A DNA stretch of 24,190 bases from JBQTIU01 sp052387815 (GTDB lineage: Bacteria > Pseudomonadota > Alphaproteobacteria > CACIAM-22H2): contig JBQTIU010000014.1 of NCBI GenBank assembly GCA_052387815.1, positions 1 through 24,190 of the forward strand. The letters run 5' to 3'. This document shows, piece after piece, positions 1 through 6,571 of the stretch (the stretch's first letter is position 1; each line of letters opens with the position of its first letter). A program made the position numbers and the translations under genes. Below the pieces are notes generated by a model. The model saw only the letters and a program-made list of their open reading frames with translations, did not search any database and had not been told where the DNA came from.

Positions 1-124
1 GTCGCCGCCTCGCCAAAGATTGGGAAAACCTCAACCGCAACGCACTCGCTTTCCTCCGCCTCGCCTCCATCCGACTCATGCTCAGAAAACTCTGTAATCC
101 CTCATAAAGTCTCCGGACGGACTC
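1..124 (+). mobile_element. Right end of an IS5-family insertion sequence (partial)
   Basis: The window opens inside an insertion sequence. The transposase reading frame ends at 107, and 17 bases later the element appears to stop in a terminal repeat that reads GAGTCCGTCCGGAGACTT on the minus strand. Just outside it lies CTAA (124-127), compatible with the short TA-centred target duplications of IS5-family subgroups (TA, TNA or YTAR). The minus-strand reading frame of a NYN-domain gene resumes exactly at this point, so the end was placed by the interrupted gene as well as by the repeat. The other end lies outside the window, so the exact target duplication and subgroup cannot be read. Confidence 0.75.
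3..107 (+). CDS. IS5-family transposase, C-terminal 34 residues (5' part outside window)
   Basis: Reading frame 3 of the first 107 bases gives a peptide beginning RRLAKDWENLNRNALAF and ending RLMLRKLCNPS, then TAA. This is the conserved tail of DDE transposases of the IS5 family, where the sequence after the catalytic Glu typically reads (C)RRLAKD(F/W)ENL...ALAFLRLASIRLMLRKL. The catalytic residues lie upstream, outside the window. The frame is open to the left edge, so nothing indicates that the transposase itself is broken. Family assignment is from recalled similarity. The element sits in a gene of opposite orientation, so its own transcription runs against that of the interrupted gene. 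Confidence 0.85.
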   Translation, partial: RRLAKDWENLNRNALAFLRLASIRLMLRKLCNPS

Positions 125-473
125 TAAGAGCGCCATATCCACGCCGAACATGCAGTCCACGCGCTTTTGCAGGAAGATTGAGCGGCCGTTCGAGTCCTTT
201 CCTCTGTAGGCGAGTTTTCCCAGTCGTACCTCGAATCGGGAGTGTTTTTGGTCGCGTTATGAAGCGGTGCGCATTTGCGTACCGGCGATTTTCTCCCTCG
301 GTAGATGGATTGCTTTGGTAAGGAAGGCAGTTGTAGTAGTACGCGCGCAGGAGCTCGTCTGGTGCGGCCATCGCCAGGGCGAGTTTGTGATAGTCGATTT
401 TGGGTTTGCCAAAATCGATCCCCATCACCTTGTCGATGTAACCGGCGTCAAGAAAAACGGCTGCTGTGCCCAC
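125..473 (-). pseudogene. NYN-domain (LabA/DUF88-like) nuclease gene, frameshifted and interrupted by the IS
   Basis: On the minus strand a frame starting at a GTG (473-471) with a good Shine-Dalgarno (AGGGGA, 4-base spacing) reads AAVFLDAGYIDKV, the first NYN/PIN-like strand with its acidic residue, followed by RAYYYNCLPYQSNPS and ANAHRF. These are characteristic of the small bacterial NYN proteins of about 180-200 residues. Near 253-254 one base seems to be missing: the continuation RFEVRLGKLAYRGKD and FLQKRVDCMFGVDMALL appears in a neighbouring frame. At 127 the gene is cut by the IS end, before the expected GDSDF-type metal-binding motif. The family is a predicted metal-dependent RNase, often of unknown role. 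An upstream in-frame GTG (509) lies inside a terminator hairpin and is an unlikely start. Confidence 0.8.
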
Positions 474-497
474 AGAATCCCCTACAGAAACGGGAAT

Positions 498-525
498 AAA
501 AAAAGCCACCCGCTCGGGGTGGCTT
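498..525 (-). terminator. Rho-independent terminator between leader peptide and NYN gene
   Basis: Read on the minus strand, AAGCCACCC (525-517), a 5-base loop, and GGGTGGCTT (511-503) form a perfect 9-bp stem that runs directly into a T tract (seven T from 504 to 498). This is the strongest intrinsic terminator seen in the window. It lies between a promoter and leader peptide on one side and the NYN gene start on the other, so it would end a transcript of about 70 bases unless overridden. Confidence 0.88.
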
Positions 526-563
526 CATTCTTCCCGCCATGCCTTAGGAACGGCGGGGTTCAT
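525..563 (-). CDS. 12-codon leader peptide upstream of terminator and NYN gene
   Basis: An ATG at 563-561 begins the frame MNPAVPKAWREE, stopping at TGA (527-525). The predicted transcription start from the promoter at 575-603 falls only about five bases before the ATG, so translation would be leaderless or nearly so, and no Shine-Dalgarno is visible. The stop codon overlaps the first base of the terminator stem. A ribosome finishing this peptide would cover the 5' arm of the hairpin. The position, size and overlap suggest a regulatory leader rather than a functional protein. No family is recognised. The call rests on arrangement only and could be chance. Confidence 0.45.
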   Translation of the reverse strand: MNPAVPKAWREE

Positions 564-574
564 ACTAGACGCGG

Positions 575-603
575 ACCTTAGGGTGAGACTACCAGTTTGT
601 CAA
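575..603 (-). promoter_or_regulatory. Sigma70-type promoter for leader/NYN transcript
   Basis: On the minus strand a perfect -35 box TTGACA (603-598) is followed by a 17-base spacer and TAAGGT (580-575), matching three of six -10 positions. Transcription would start near 568, just ahead of the 12-codon leader. It is the best-spaced consensus -35/-10 pair noticed in the window. Confidence 0.6.
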
Positions 604-655
604 GGGGTTTCGTCGATCTCGCCAGGAGCCGGCGCGGTCGAGTGCGGCGATGCGG

Positions 656-772
656 TCAGCCTTTCAGGCGTTTATCCACAGCCTTTTTGGGCTTGAGATC
701 TGGCGGCTTGCCAGTCCGTAAGGCCGCCGCTAGCGCCGTTTCTAGCGAAAGAGTACGCCTTCCCCCGTTCAC
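656..772 (-). CDS. Possible small ORF (38 aa) coupled to the aldolase/dehydrogenase gene
   Basis: A GTG (772-770) overlaps the stop of the upstream aldolase/dehydrogenase gene as GTGA, the usual signature of translational coupling. The frame encodes 38 residues with a hydrophobic alanine-rich segment (ETALAAALRTGK) and a lysine-rich tail (KPKKAVDKRLKG). No family is recognised. If one A of the AAA run near 661-663 is skipped, the frame continues for about 20 more residues (ADRIAALDRAGSWRD) to a stop just past the NYN promoter, so it may be a decayed longer gene. Because overlap and composition could both be accidental in GC-rich DNA, this is a weak call. Confidence 0.3.
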   Translation of the reverse strand: MNGGRRTLSLETALAAALRTGKPPDLKPKKAVDKRLKG

Positions 773-2823
773 CGCAGCGCCGCTGCGATGTTGCCGCCGT
801 CCACCGTCAGCACCGCCCCGGTGGTCTTGGCGGCGAGCGCGAGGGCAAGGAAAGCCTGGGCGACGTCGGCGGCCTTGACCTCGCGCCCCAGCAGGTTGCC
901 GGCCATGTACTCGCGCTCGGTCAAGCCCCGCGCCTTGGCGCGCTGGGTGATCATCGGCTCGGTCAACAGGCCGGTGCGCACCCGATCGGCATTGACGGCG
1001 TTGGCGCGGATGCCGTCGCGGCCGTAATCGACCGCATATTGGCGGGTCAGCAACAGGGTGGCGGCCTTGGGCAGGCCGTAAGGCCCGAACTCCGGGCCCG
1101 GGTTGACCGCCTGCTTGGAGACGTTGAACAGCAGCACCCCGCCGGTCCCTTGCGCGCGCATGACCCGGACCGCGTTCTTCGCCACCGCCTGATGGGCGAA
1201 GAAATTGAGCTCGAAGCTGGCGCGCAAGGTGCGGTCGTCGACCTCGCCGATGCGGCCCTGCCAGGCGGCGCCGGCGTTGGAGACCACGATGTCGACGCCG
1301 CCCAGGCTCGCCGCCACGCGATCGAAGGCGGCGCGCACGTCCTCGGGCCGGGTGACATCGCAGGCGATCGCGAGCCCGCCGAGCTTGCTTGCCACCTCGG
1401 CGGCGGCCGCTTGGTCGCGGTCGAGGACGGCGATCTCGGCGCCGGCGGCCGCGAACGCCTGGGCGGTCGCGGCGCCGATGCCCGAGCCGCCGCCGGTCAC
1501 CACCGCGATGTGGCGGGCGAGCGGCTTCTCCGCCTCCTTGCCGAGCTTGGCCTGCTCGAGCGACCAGTACTCGACATCGAAGAGATCGGCCTCGGGGATG
1601 CTCTCGAAGCGGCCGATTGCCTCGGCGTCGGTGATGGTGTCGATGGCGCTGGCCGCGAGGTCGGCGGCGATCTTCGCCTCCTTGGCCGATCGCCCGAGCG
1701 CGAACAGACCCAGGCCCGGCACCAGGATCACGCGGGGCACCGGGTCGAGCATCTTCTTCCTCGGGCTGGCGCGGGCATTGTGGCGCTCGAAATAATCTTC
1801 GTAGCGCGCCCGATAAGCCGCCAACGCCGCCGCCGCCGCCGCCCGGAAGGCCTCGAGCCCGCCCGCCTCGGGGGCGGGCGCGATCAGCGGCCACGCCTTG
1901 GTGCGGATGACGTGGTCGGGGGTGATCACGCCGGCCTGGCCGTAGCGCGTCAGCTCGGCGCCGTCGATGAAGTTGCGGATCGCCGGGCCGGCGCGGAACT
2001 CGAGCACGAAGCGCTTGCAGGTGCCCTCGTCCGGGTCCTCGGAGAGGGCGGCGAGCCCGCGCAAGACGGGCGCGATTTCGGCCGGGTCGGCGATCCTCGC
2101 CGGCAGCTTGCCGGCGGCGAAGACGTTGCGCCGGCCGCGGGCGAGCCGCGCCTCGGCGAGGCCGACGAGCTCGATCATGCGGCCGTAGGCTTGCTGGGCC
2201 TCCTCGCCCCAGGTGAAGATGCCGTGCTTGTGGAGGATCAGCCCCTCGGCATGGGGCGCCTTCCTCTGCGCCTCGGACGCCAGCTTGGCCAGCGCGAAGC
2301 CCGGCATCACGTAGGGAACGACCGCGGCGCGGCCGTCATAGACCTCCGCCAACCGCGCCTCGCCGTCGGGCTGGTCGGACAGCGCGAGGACCGCGTTGGC
2401 GTGGGTGTGGTCGATGAATTTGTGCGGCAGGAAGGCGTGGAACAGCGTCTCGACCGACGGGTTGGGCGCCAAGCTGTCGAGCAGGTTCAAGCGCTGGAAA
2501 TTGACCATGTCCTCGTCGGACAGCCGCTCGAGGGCGTAAAGCCGCCGCACCGGGACAAGGCGCACCGCCGGCAGGCCGGCGGGCTCGATCGCGGCCATGT
2601 CCCAGCCGCTGCCCTTGACGCACAAGACCTCGACCTCATCGCCCAGGGTGTCGCGGGCCGTGGTCTTGACCGAGGTATTGCCGCCGCCGTGCAGCACCAG
2701 GCGCGGCTCCCCGCCCAGCAGCCGCGTCGTATAGACCCTGAGCGCGAGGTCGCGGCCCACCCCCATCGCCGCGTAGCGGGCCACGGCCGCTTCGGCGTCG
2801 CGGGTCGACCACAGGTTCTTCAT
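769..2823 (-). CDS. Bifunctional class II aldolase / short-chain dehydrogenase (RhaD/YuxG type)
   Basis: This 684-residue protein fuses two enzymes. Residues 1 to about 430 form a class II (zinc) aldolase of the long rhamnulose-1-phosphate aldolase type, with the phosphate-binding HGGGNTS at 45-51, zinc-ligand motif HTH at 139-141 and HKHG at 198-201. Residues 437-684 are a classical SDR: TGGGSGIG (443-450), LDRD with Asp468 favouring NAD, NAG near 516-518, and catalytic Ser569, Tyr582 and Lys586. Known relatives cleave L-rhamnulose-1-phosphate to dihydroxyacetone phosphate and lactaldehyde, and the dehydrogenase domain handles the aldehyde. The start ATG overlaps the stop of the methylthioadenosine phosphorylase gene (ATGA), so the two are co-translated. 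No rhamnose genes are seen nearby, so the real substrate may be a methylthio- or deoxy-pentulose 1-phosphate; that is inference. Confidence 0.92.
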   Translation of the reverse strand: MKNLWSTRDAEAAVARYAAMGVGRDLALRVYTTRLLGGEPRLVLHGGGNTSVKTTARDTLGDEVEVLCVKGSGWDMAAIEPAGLPAVRLVPVRRLYALERLSDEDMVNFQRLNLLDSLAPNPSVETLFHAFLPHKFIDHTHANAVLALSDQPDGEARLAEVYDGRAAVVPYVMPGFALAKLASEAQRKAPHAEGLILHKHGIFTWGEEAQQAYGRMIELVGLAEARLARGRRNVFAAGKLPARIADPAEIAPVLRGLAALSEDPDEGTCKRFVLEFRAGPAIRNFIDGAELTRYGQAGVITPDHVIRTKAWPLIAPAPEAGGLEAFRAAAAAALAAYRARYEDYFERHNARASPRKKMLDPVPRVILVPGLGLFALGRSAKEAKIAADLAASAIDTITDAEAIGRFESIPEADLFDVEYWSLEQAKLGKEAEKPLARHIAVVTGGGSGIGAATAQAFAAAGAEIAVLDRDQAAAAEVASKLGGLAIACDVTRPEDVRAAFDRVAASLGGVDIVVSNAGAAWQGRIGEVDDRTLRASFELNFFAHQAVAKNAVRVMRAQGTGGVLLFNVSKQAVNPGPEFGPYGLPKAATLLLTRQYAVDYGRDGIRANAVNADRVRTGLLTEPMITQRAKARGLTEREYMAGNLLGREVKAADVAQAFLALALAAKTTGAVLTVDGGNIAAALR

Positions 2824-3719
2824 CGCTCGCGCCCGAGCACCCGGCCGGCCACCGCCGCGAGGCGCTGGACGACCGCCGGGTCGCGGGCGGCGGGCGCGGT
2901 GAGGATCGCCGACTCGAGCGCGGTATGGCAGCCGGCGAAGCACGGCTCGGCGCGCGCGTGCAAGCGCGGCGCGACCCCTTTGACCAGCGCGCGCGCCTTA
3001 GCCGCATTGGCGAGCAGCACCTTGACCACCGCCTCGACCGTCACGTGGTCGTGGTCGGGATGCCAGCAGTCGTAATCGGTGACCATGGCGACGGTGGCGT
3101 AACACATCTCCGCCTCGCGGGCGAGCTTGGCCTCCGGCATGTTGGTCATGCCGATGACATCGCAGCCCCAGGCGCGGTAGAGGTTCGATTCCGCCTTGGA
3201 GGAGAATTGCGGCCCCTCCATGACCATGTAGGTGCCGGGGCGCCTGGCGTCGAGACCGAGCTCGCGGGCGGCCGCGAAAACGTGATCGCCGAGCCGCCGG
3301 CAGACCGGCTCCGCCATCGACACATGGCCGACGCAGCCGCGCTCGAAAAAGCTCTTCACCCGCGCGAAGGTGCGGTCGATGAACTGGTCGACGATGAGGA
3401 ACGCGCCGGGCGGCAAATCGGCGCGCAGCGAGCCGACCGCGCTCAACGACAGGATCTCGGTGACGCCGACGCGCTTCAGCGCGTCGATGTTGGCGCGGAA
3501 ATTGAGCTCCGAGGGCGGCACGCGGTGGTCGCGGCCGTGGCGCGGCAGGAACACCAGCTTCTGGCCGTCGAGGGTTCCGAACAGGAGCTCGTCCGAGGGC
3601 TCGCCCCACGGCGTCCCCACCCGCTCCCACCTCACGCCGGCCAGGCCGTCGATGTCGTAGATGCCGCTGCCGCCGATGATGCCCCGTCTCGGCGGCACGC
3701 CGGGCGGGTTTGGTGCCAT
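2820..3719 (-). CDS. mtnP: S-methyl-5'-thioadenosine phosphorylase
   Basis: The 299-residue product splits 5'-methylthioadenosine with phosphate into adenine and 5-methylthioribose-1-phosphate in the methionine/polyamine salvage route; many homologues also accept 5'-deoxyadenosine. It is a trimeric-type purine phosphorylase: GGSG at 16-19, RHG (60-62) and SELNFRANI for phosphate, MEGPQFSSKAES (167-178), GMTNMPEA (190-197), and TDYDCW (214-219), whose paired aspartates mark adenine (MTAP) rather than guanine specificity. The ATG at 3719 lies just before the conserved GIIGGSGIYD and has a GGAG about 10 bases upstream; length fits the family. It is first in a leftward operon and overlaps the aldolase/dehydrogenase gene by four bases. 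It is divergent from the SDR gene at 3896. No mtnA isomerase is in the window. Confidence 0.94.
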   Translation of the reverse strand: MAPNPPGVPPRRGIIGGSGIYDIDGLAGVRWERVGTPWGEPSDELLFGTLDGQKLVFLPRHGRDHRVPPSELNFRANIDALKRVGVTEILSLSAVGSLRADLPPGAFLIVDQFIDRTFARVKSFFERGCVGHVSMAEPVCRRLGDHVFAAARELGLDARRPGTYMVMEGPQFSSKAESNLYRAWGCDVIGMTNMPEAKLAREAEMCYATVAMVTDYDCWHPDHDHVTVEAVVKVLLANAAKARALVKGVAPRLHARAEPCFAGCHTALESAILTAPAARDPAVVQRLAAVAGRVLGRER

Positions 3720-3782
3720 GGTTCGGATGCTCCGCTCGGGGATCGGTCGGCGTAGTATTCGACCGTCCGCCGCGCCATGGCA

Positions 3783-3796
3783 ACCGGACCTCCGGT
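3783..3796. promoter_or_regulatory. Inverted repeat in the mtnP / SDR divergent promoter region
   Basis: ACCGGA and TCCGGT form perfect 6-base arms around a 2-base centre in the 176-base divergent intergenic region. It may be an operator for one or both transcripts. Short GC palindromes are common in DNA of this composition, so support is weak. No convincing -35/-10 pair was found alongside. Confidence 0.2.
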
Positions 3797-3895
3797 CCTC
3801 CCGATCGCTGGACCCGCAACCGCTCGATGCGCGACGACGCCGACCCGAGGTTCGTGTATTTTCGAGGTCGGCGGCCATGAGGGGAGGGCTGGGCG

Positions 3896-4738
3896 GTGTT
3901 CCAGAACGATCTGCTCGGCGGCAAGCGCATTCTCGTCACCGGCGGCGGCACCGGGCTCGGCAAAAGCATGGGGCGGCGCTTCCTCGAACTCGGCGCCGAG
4001 CTCGTCATTTGCGGGCGCCGCAAGGACGTCTTGGAACAGACCGCCGCGGAGATGCGCGCCGAGTTCGCTCGCCCGGTGTCGGTCCACCCCTGCGACCTCC
4101 GCGAGCCCGAGGCGGTGGAGACCATGGTCGAGGCCATCTGGCGCGAGCGGCCGCTGGACGCGCTCGTCAACAACGCGGCCGGCAATTTCATCGCCCGCTC
4201 CGAGACCCTGTCGTCGCGGGCGGTGGATTCGATTCTCGGCATCGTGCTGCACGGCTCGGCCTATGCGACGCTGGCCTGCGGCCGGCGCTGGATCGCGGGC
4301 CGCCGCCAGGCGGCGGTGCTCAGCATCGTCACCACCTATGCCTGGACCGGGTCGGCCTATGTCGTGCCCTCGGCCATGGCCAAGGCCGGCGTGCTCGCCA
4401 TGACCCGGAGCCTGGCGGTGGAGTGGGGCGGATACGCGATCCGGCTCAACGCCATCGCGCCCGGCCCCTTCCCGACCGCGGGCGCCTGGGAGCGTCTCGT
4501 GCCCCGGCCGGACCTGGCGCGCGAGCTGGAGAGCAGGAACCCCCTCGGTCGGGTCGGCCAGCATATCGAGCTGGCGAACCTCGCGACCTTCCTGCTCTCG
4601 GACCATGCCGGCTACATCACCGGCGAGGTCGTCACCATCGACGGCGGCGAATGGCTCAAGGGCGCCGGGCAGTTCAACTTCTTGTCCCGGCTCACGGACG
4701 CCGACTGGCAGGCCATGAGACCGAAGAAGCCCGCTTGA
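3896..4738 (+). CDS. SDR oxidoreductase, 2,4-dienoyl-CoA reductase (DECR) type
   Basis: The 280-residue protein has the glycine motif TGGGTGLG (15-22), GRR at 40-42 favouring NADPH, and NNAAGNF (92-98). The usual YxxxK is absent: the site reads SAMAK with Lys163, and the region TGSAYVVPSAMAKAGV closely follows human mitochondrial DECR1, whose active-site Tyr lies earlier, matching Tyr148 here. APGPFPT and FDGGE-like IDGGEW near the C-terminus also fit. DECR enzymes reduce 2,4-dienoyl-CoA esters with NADPH during oxidation of unsaturated fatty acids. The start is a GTG with a strong GGGGAGGG about 8 bases upstream. It is divergent from mtnP and is followed after 49 bases by an alcohol dehydrogenase gene. 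The exact substrate is not proven by sequence. Confidence 0.8.
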   Translation: MFQNDLLGGKRILVTGGGTGLGKSMGRRFLELGAELVICGRRKDVLEQTAAEMRAEFARPVSVHPCDLREPEAVETMVEAIWRERPLDALVNNAAGNFIARSETLSSRAVDSILGIVLHGSAYATLACGRRWIAGRRQAAVLSIVTTYAWTGSAYVVPSAMAKAGVLAMTRSLAVEWGGYAIRLNAIAPGPFPTAGAWERLVPRPDLARELESRNPLGRVGQHIELANLATFLLSDHAGYITGEVVTIDGGEWLKGAGQFNFLSRLTDADWQAMRPKKPA

Positions 4739-4787
4739 GCCAGCCGGCGGGCCGCACCGGTTTGCGGCGCCAACTATGGGAACATCG

Positions 4788-5861
4788 ATGAACAGCTTTC
4801 AGGTCGAAAAGTTCGGCCGGCCCCTGGTCAAGACCGTCCGCGACCTCCCGATCCCGCACGGGCGAGAGGTCGTCATCGACGTCGGCGCCTGCGGGGTGTG
4901 CCACAGCGACCTGCATTTGCGGGACGGGTATTTCGACCTCGGCGACGGCAACCAGATGGACCTTGCTCGCGGCATCTCGCTGCCGCGAACGCTCGGTCAC
5001 GAGATCGCGGGCGCGGTCGTCGCCATGGGGCCCGAGGCCGCGGGTGTGGCGATCGGCGACCGGCGGGTCGTGTTCCCGTGGATCGGATGCGGCGCCTGCG
5101 CGCTGTGTCGGGCCGGCGCCGAACATCTTTGCAACGCCCCCGCCGCGCTCGGCGTCACCCGCGACGGCGGCTTCGCCGATCGCGTGCTGGTCCCGGATCC
5201 GAAATACCTGATCGACTACGATCCCGTGCCCGAGGAACAGGCGTGCACCTATGCGTGCTCGGGTCTCACCGCCTACAGCGCGCTCAAGAAAGCGGCCCCG
5301 TTCGGCCACGGGGAGTGCGCGCTCATCATCGGGGCGGGCGGCGTCGGGCTATCCGGAATCCGGCTCATCAAGGCGCTCTACGATCTCGCCCCGGTGGTCG
5401 CCGAGCTCGACCAGGCAAAGTGGAAAACAGCGCTGGCGGCGGGCGCGGCGCGGGTCATCGATCCCGGGGCCGAGGGCGCGGCGAAGGAGCTGCTGCGCTC
5501 GACGGGCGGCGGCGTCGCCGTGGCCATCGACTTCGTCGGCGCGGCCGCATCGTTCGCGTTCGGCCTCCATGCCTTGCGTAAAGGCGGCAAGCTGATCGTC
5601 GTCGGGCTGTTCGGCGGCTCGACCCGGCTGGCCCCGCCGCTGCTCGTCCTCAAGGCCGCCAGCGTGATCGGATCCTACGTGGGCAGCCTCGGGGAATTGC
5701 GCGAGCTGATGGCGATCGCGCGGACCGGGACGCTGCCGCCCGTCGCGGTGTCGGCCCGGCCGCTCGAGGCGGCGAACGAAACCCTGGACGACTTGAAGGG
5801 CGGGCGGATTGTCGGCCGGGCGGTGCTGGTGCCGCGACGCTCGGCAGGGCCAGCCCCGTGA
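4788..5861 (+). CDS. Zinc-dependent alcohol dehydrogenase (MDR superfamily)
   Basis: The 357-residue product is a medium-chain dehydrogenase. Catalytic zinc ligands are Cys38 (in ACGVCHSD), His71-Glu72 (GHE) and Cys157; the structural zinc loop is Cys101, Cys104, Cys107 and Cys115 (C-x2-C-x2-C-x7-C). The Rossmann motif GAGGVG is at 182-187. It should oxidise a primary or secondary alcohol, or a hydroxyacyl-CoA, with NAD(P). The ATG at 4788 is preferred over ATG 4776 because GGGAA lies about six bases before it, while no ribosome site precedes 4776. It follows the DECR-like gene in the same direction, probably one operon. Substrate unknown; close homologues are simply annotated as alcohol dehydrogenases. 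Confidence 0.88.
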   Translation: MNSFQVEKFGRPLVKTVRDLPIPHGREVVIDVGACGVCHSDLHLRDGYFDLGDGNQMDLARGISLPRTLGHEIAGAVVAMGPEAAGVAIGDRRVVFPWIGCGACALCRAGAEHLCNAPAALGVTRDGGFADRVLVPDPKYLIDYDPVPEEQACTYACSGLTAYSALKKAAPFGHGECALIIGAGGVGLSGIRLIKALYDLAPVVAELDQAKWKTALAAGAARVIDPGAEGAAKELLRSTGGGVAVAIDFVGAAASFAFGLHALRKGGKLIVVGLFGGSTRLAPPLLVLKAASVIGSYVGSLGELRELMAIARTGTLPPVAVSARPLEAANETLDDLKGGRIVGRAVLVPRRSAGPAP

Positions 5862-6191
5862 CCGACGTCCACCTACTGATACAGAACTCACCTCAACCTC
5901 ACGCCTGTCGAAGGATGTGGGCCCGAACTCGGTGGTAATCTCGGTGGGGCCGACGCGGCCCCGCGGGGCGCGCGCTTTGGGTGAGCGCCCCGCTCCGCCC
6001 TGCTGCCCGCCCTCGCACCTCACGCGCCGCCCGCCTCGCCTGGTCGCCAACGATCAGCCAAATCGGCGCAAACTGAGCGCGGCCTCGCCGCGCTCGCCCG
6101 GAGGCCCGAAACGGTCGTGCCAAGGCCGAACCCCGGCCCGAAAAACCCTGGCCGATCCATTACCTAGCAAAACGCACTGTAGAAGATCGGC
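5862..6191. other. Intergenic region without recognisable gene
   Basis: About 330 bases between the alcohol dehydrogenase and the toxin-antitoxin promoter. One GC hairpin (GGGGCC, loop GACGC, GGCCCC at 5946-5962) lies 85 bases after the dehydrogenase stop but has no T tract, so it is not a clear terminator. Open frames on both strands are arginine- and proline-rich and resemble nothing known. The base composition becomes less GC-rich toward 6160. Confidence 0.5.
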
Positions 6192-6218
6192 TTGACAGGT
6201 GTTGTCAAATATGACAAC
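6192..6218 (+). promoter_or_regulatory. Toxin-antitoxin promoter with operator palindrome
   Basis: A consensus -35 box TTGACA (6192-6197) is followed by GTTGTCA (6201-6207), AATA, TGACAAC (6212-6218): a perfect 7-base inverted repeat. AT-rich CATATAG follows, but its distance from the -35 box is longer than usual, so the -10 is uncertain. The toxin start codon is at 6227. A palindrome overlapping the promoter is what is expected for autoregulation by the antitoxin or the complex. Confidence 0.6.
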
Positions 6219-6226
6219 ATATAGCA

Positions 6227-6571
6227 GTGAGGATAGAAACGCGGCCGATTTCATGGGTGAAGGCGGCGCGCAGGGATTTCGAGGAATTCCCCGCAGGGGC
6301 ACAGATCGAGATCCTGCGCGCCCTGACGATCGCCGCTGAAGGGCGGAAGGCCGATACTGCCAAGCCCATGAAGGGATTCGGTTCGGGGATATATGAGGTC
6401 GCCCTGGCCTGGCGCGGCAACGCCTACAGGGCTGTTTACGCCGTACCGATCGACGAGGCCGTTTGGGTTGTGCATGCCTTCCAGAAGAAATCGAAGACAG
6501 GCATCAAGACACCCAAGGCCGAGATCGATCTTATCAGGCACCGACTCATACGCTTGAAGGAGATGCTGTGA
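6227..6571 (+). CDS. HigB-type toxin (RelE/ParE superfamily, phage Gp49-like)
   Basis: The 114-residue protein matches the Gp49-like HigB toxins: ISWVKAARRDFEEFP at the N-terminus, DTAKPMKGFGSGIYEV in the middle, YRAVYAV, and the diagnostic tail HAFQKKSKTGIKTPKAEID. Such toxins are ribosome-dependent mRNA interferases neutralised by a partner HTH protein. The GTG at 6227 is the only upstream in-frame start before a stop codon at 6212 and fits the family N-terminus, but it has no Shine-Dalgarno and sits just after the promoter, so the message may be leaderless. The stop overlaps the antitoxin start (TGATG). All expected segments are present, so it looks functional. Confidence 0.88.
   Translation: MRIETRPISWVKAARRDFEEFPAGAQIEILRALTIAAEGRKADTAKPMKGFGSGIYEVALAWRGNAYRAVYAVPIDEAVWVVHAFQKKSKTGIKTPKAEIDLIRHRLIRLKEML

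Noticed and set aside
1039..3075. Long open frame on the plus strand (over 600 codons) across the aldolase and mtnP genes
   Set aside because: It is antisense to two well-supported enzymes, is rich in Arg, Gly and Ala, and shows no motif; GC-rich codon bias keeps the opposite frame open.
5946..5962. GC hairpin after the alcohol dehydrogenase gene, considered as a terminator
   Set aside because: The stem is only six pairs and no T tract follows on either strand.
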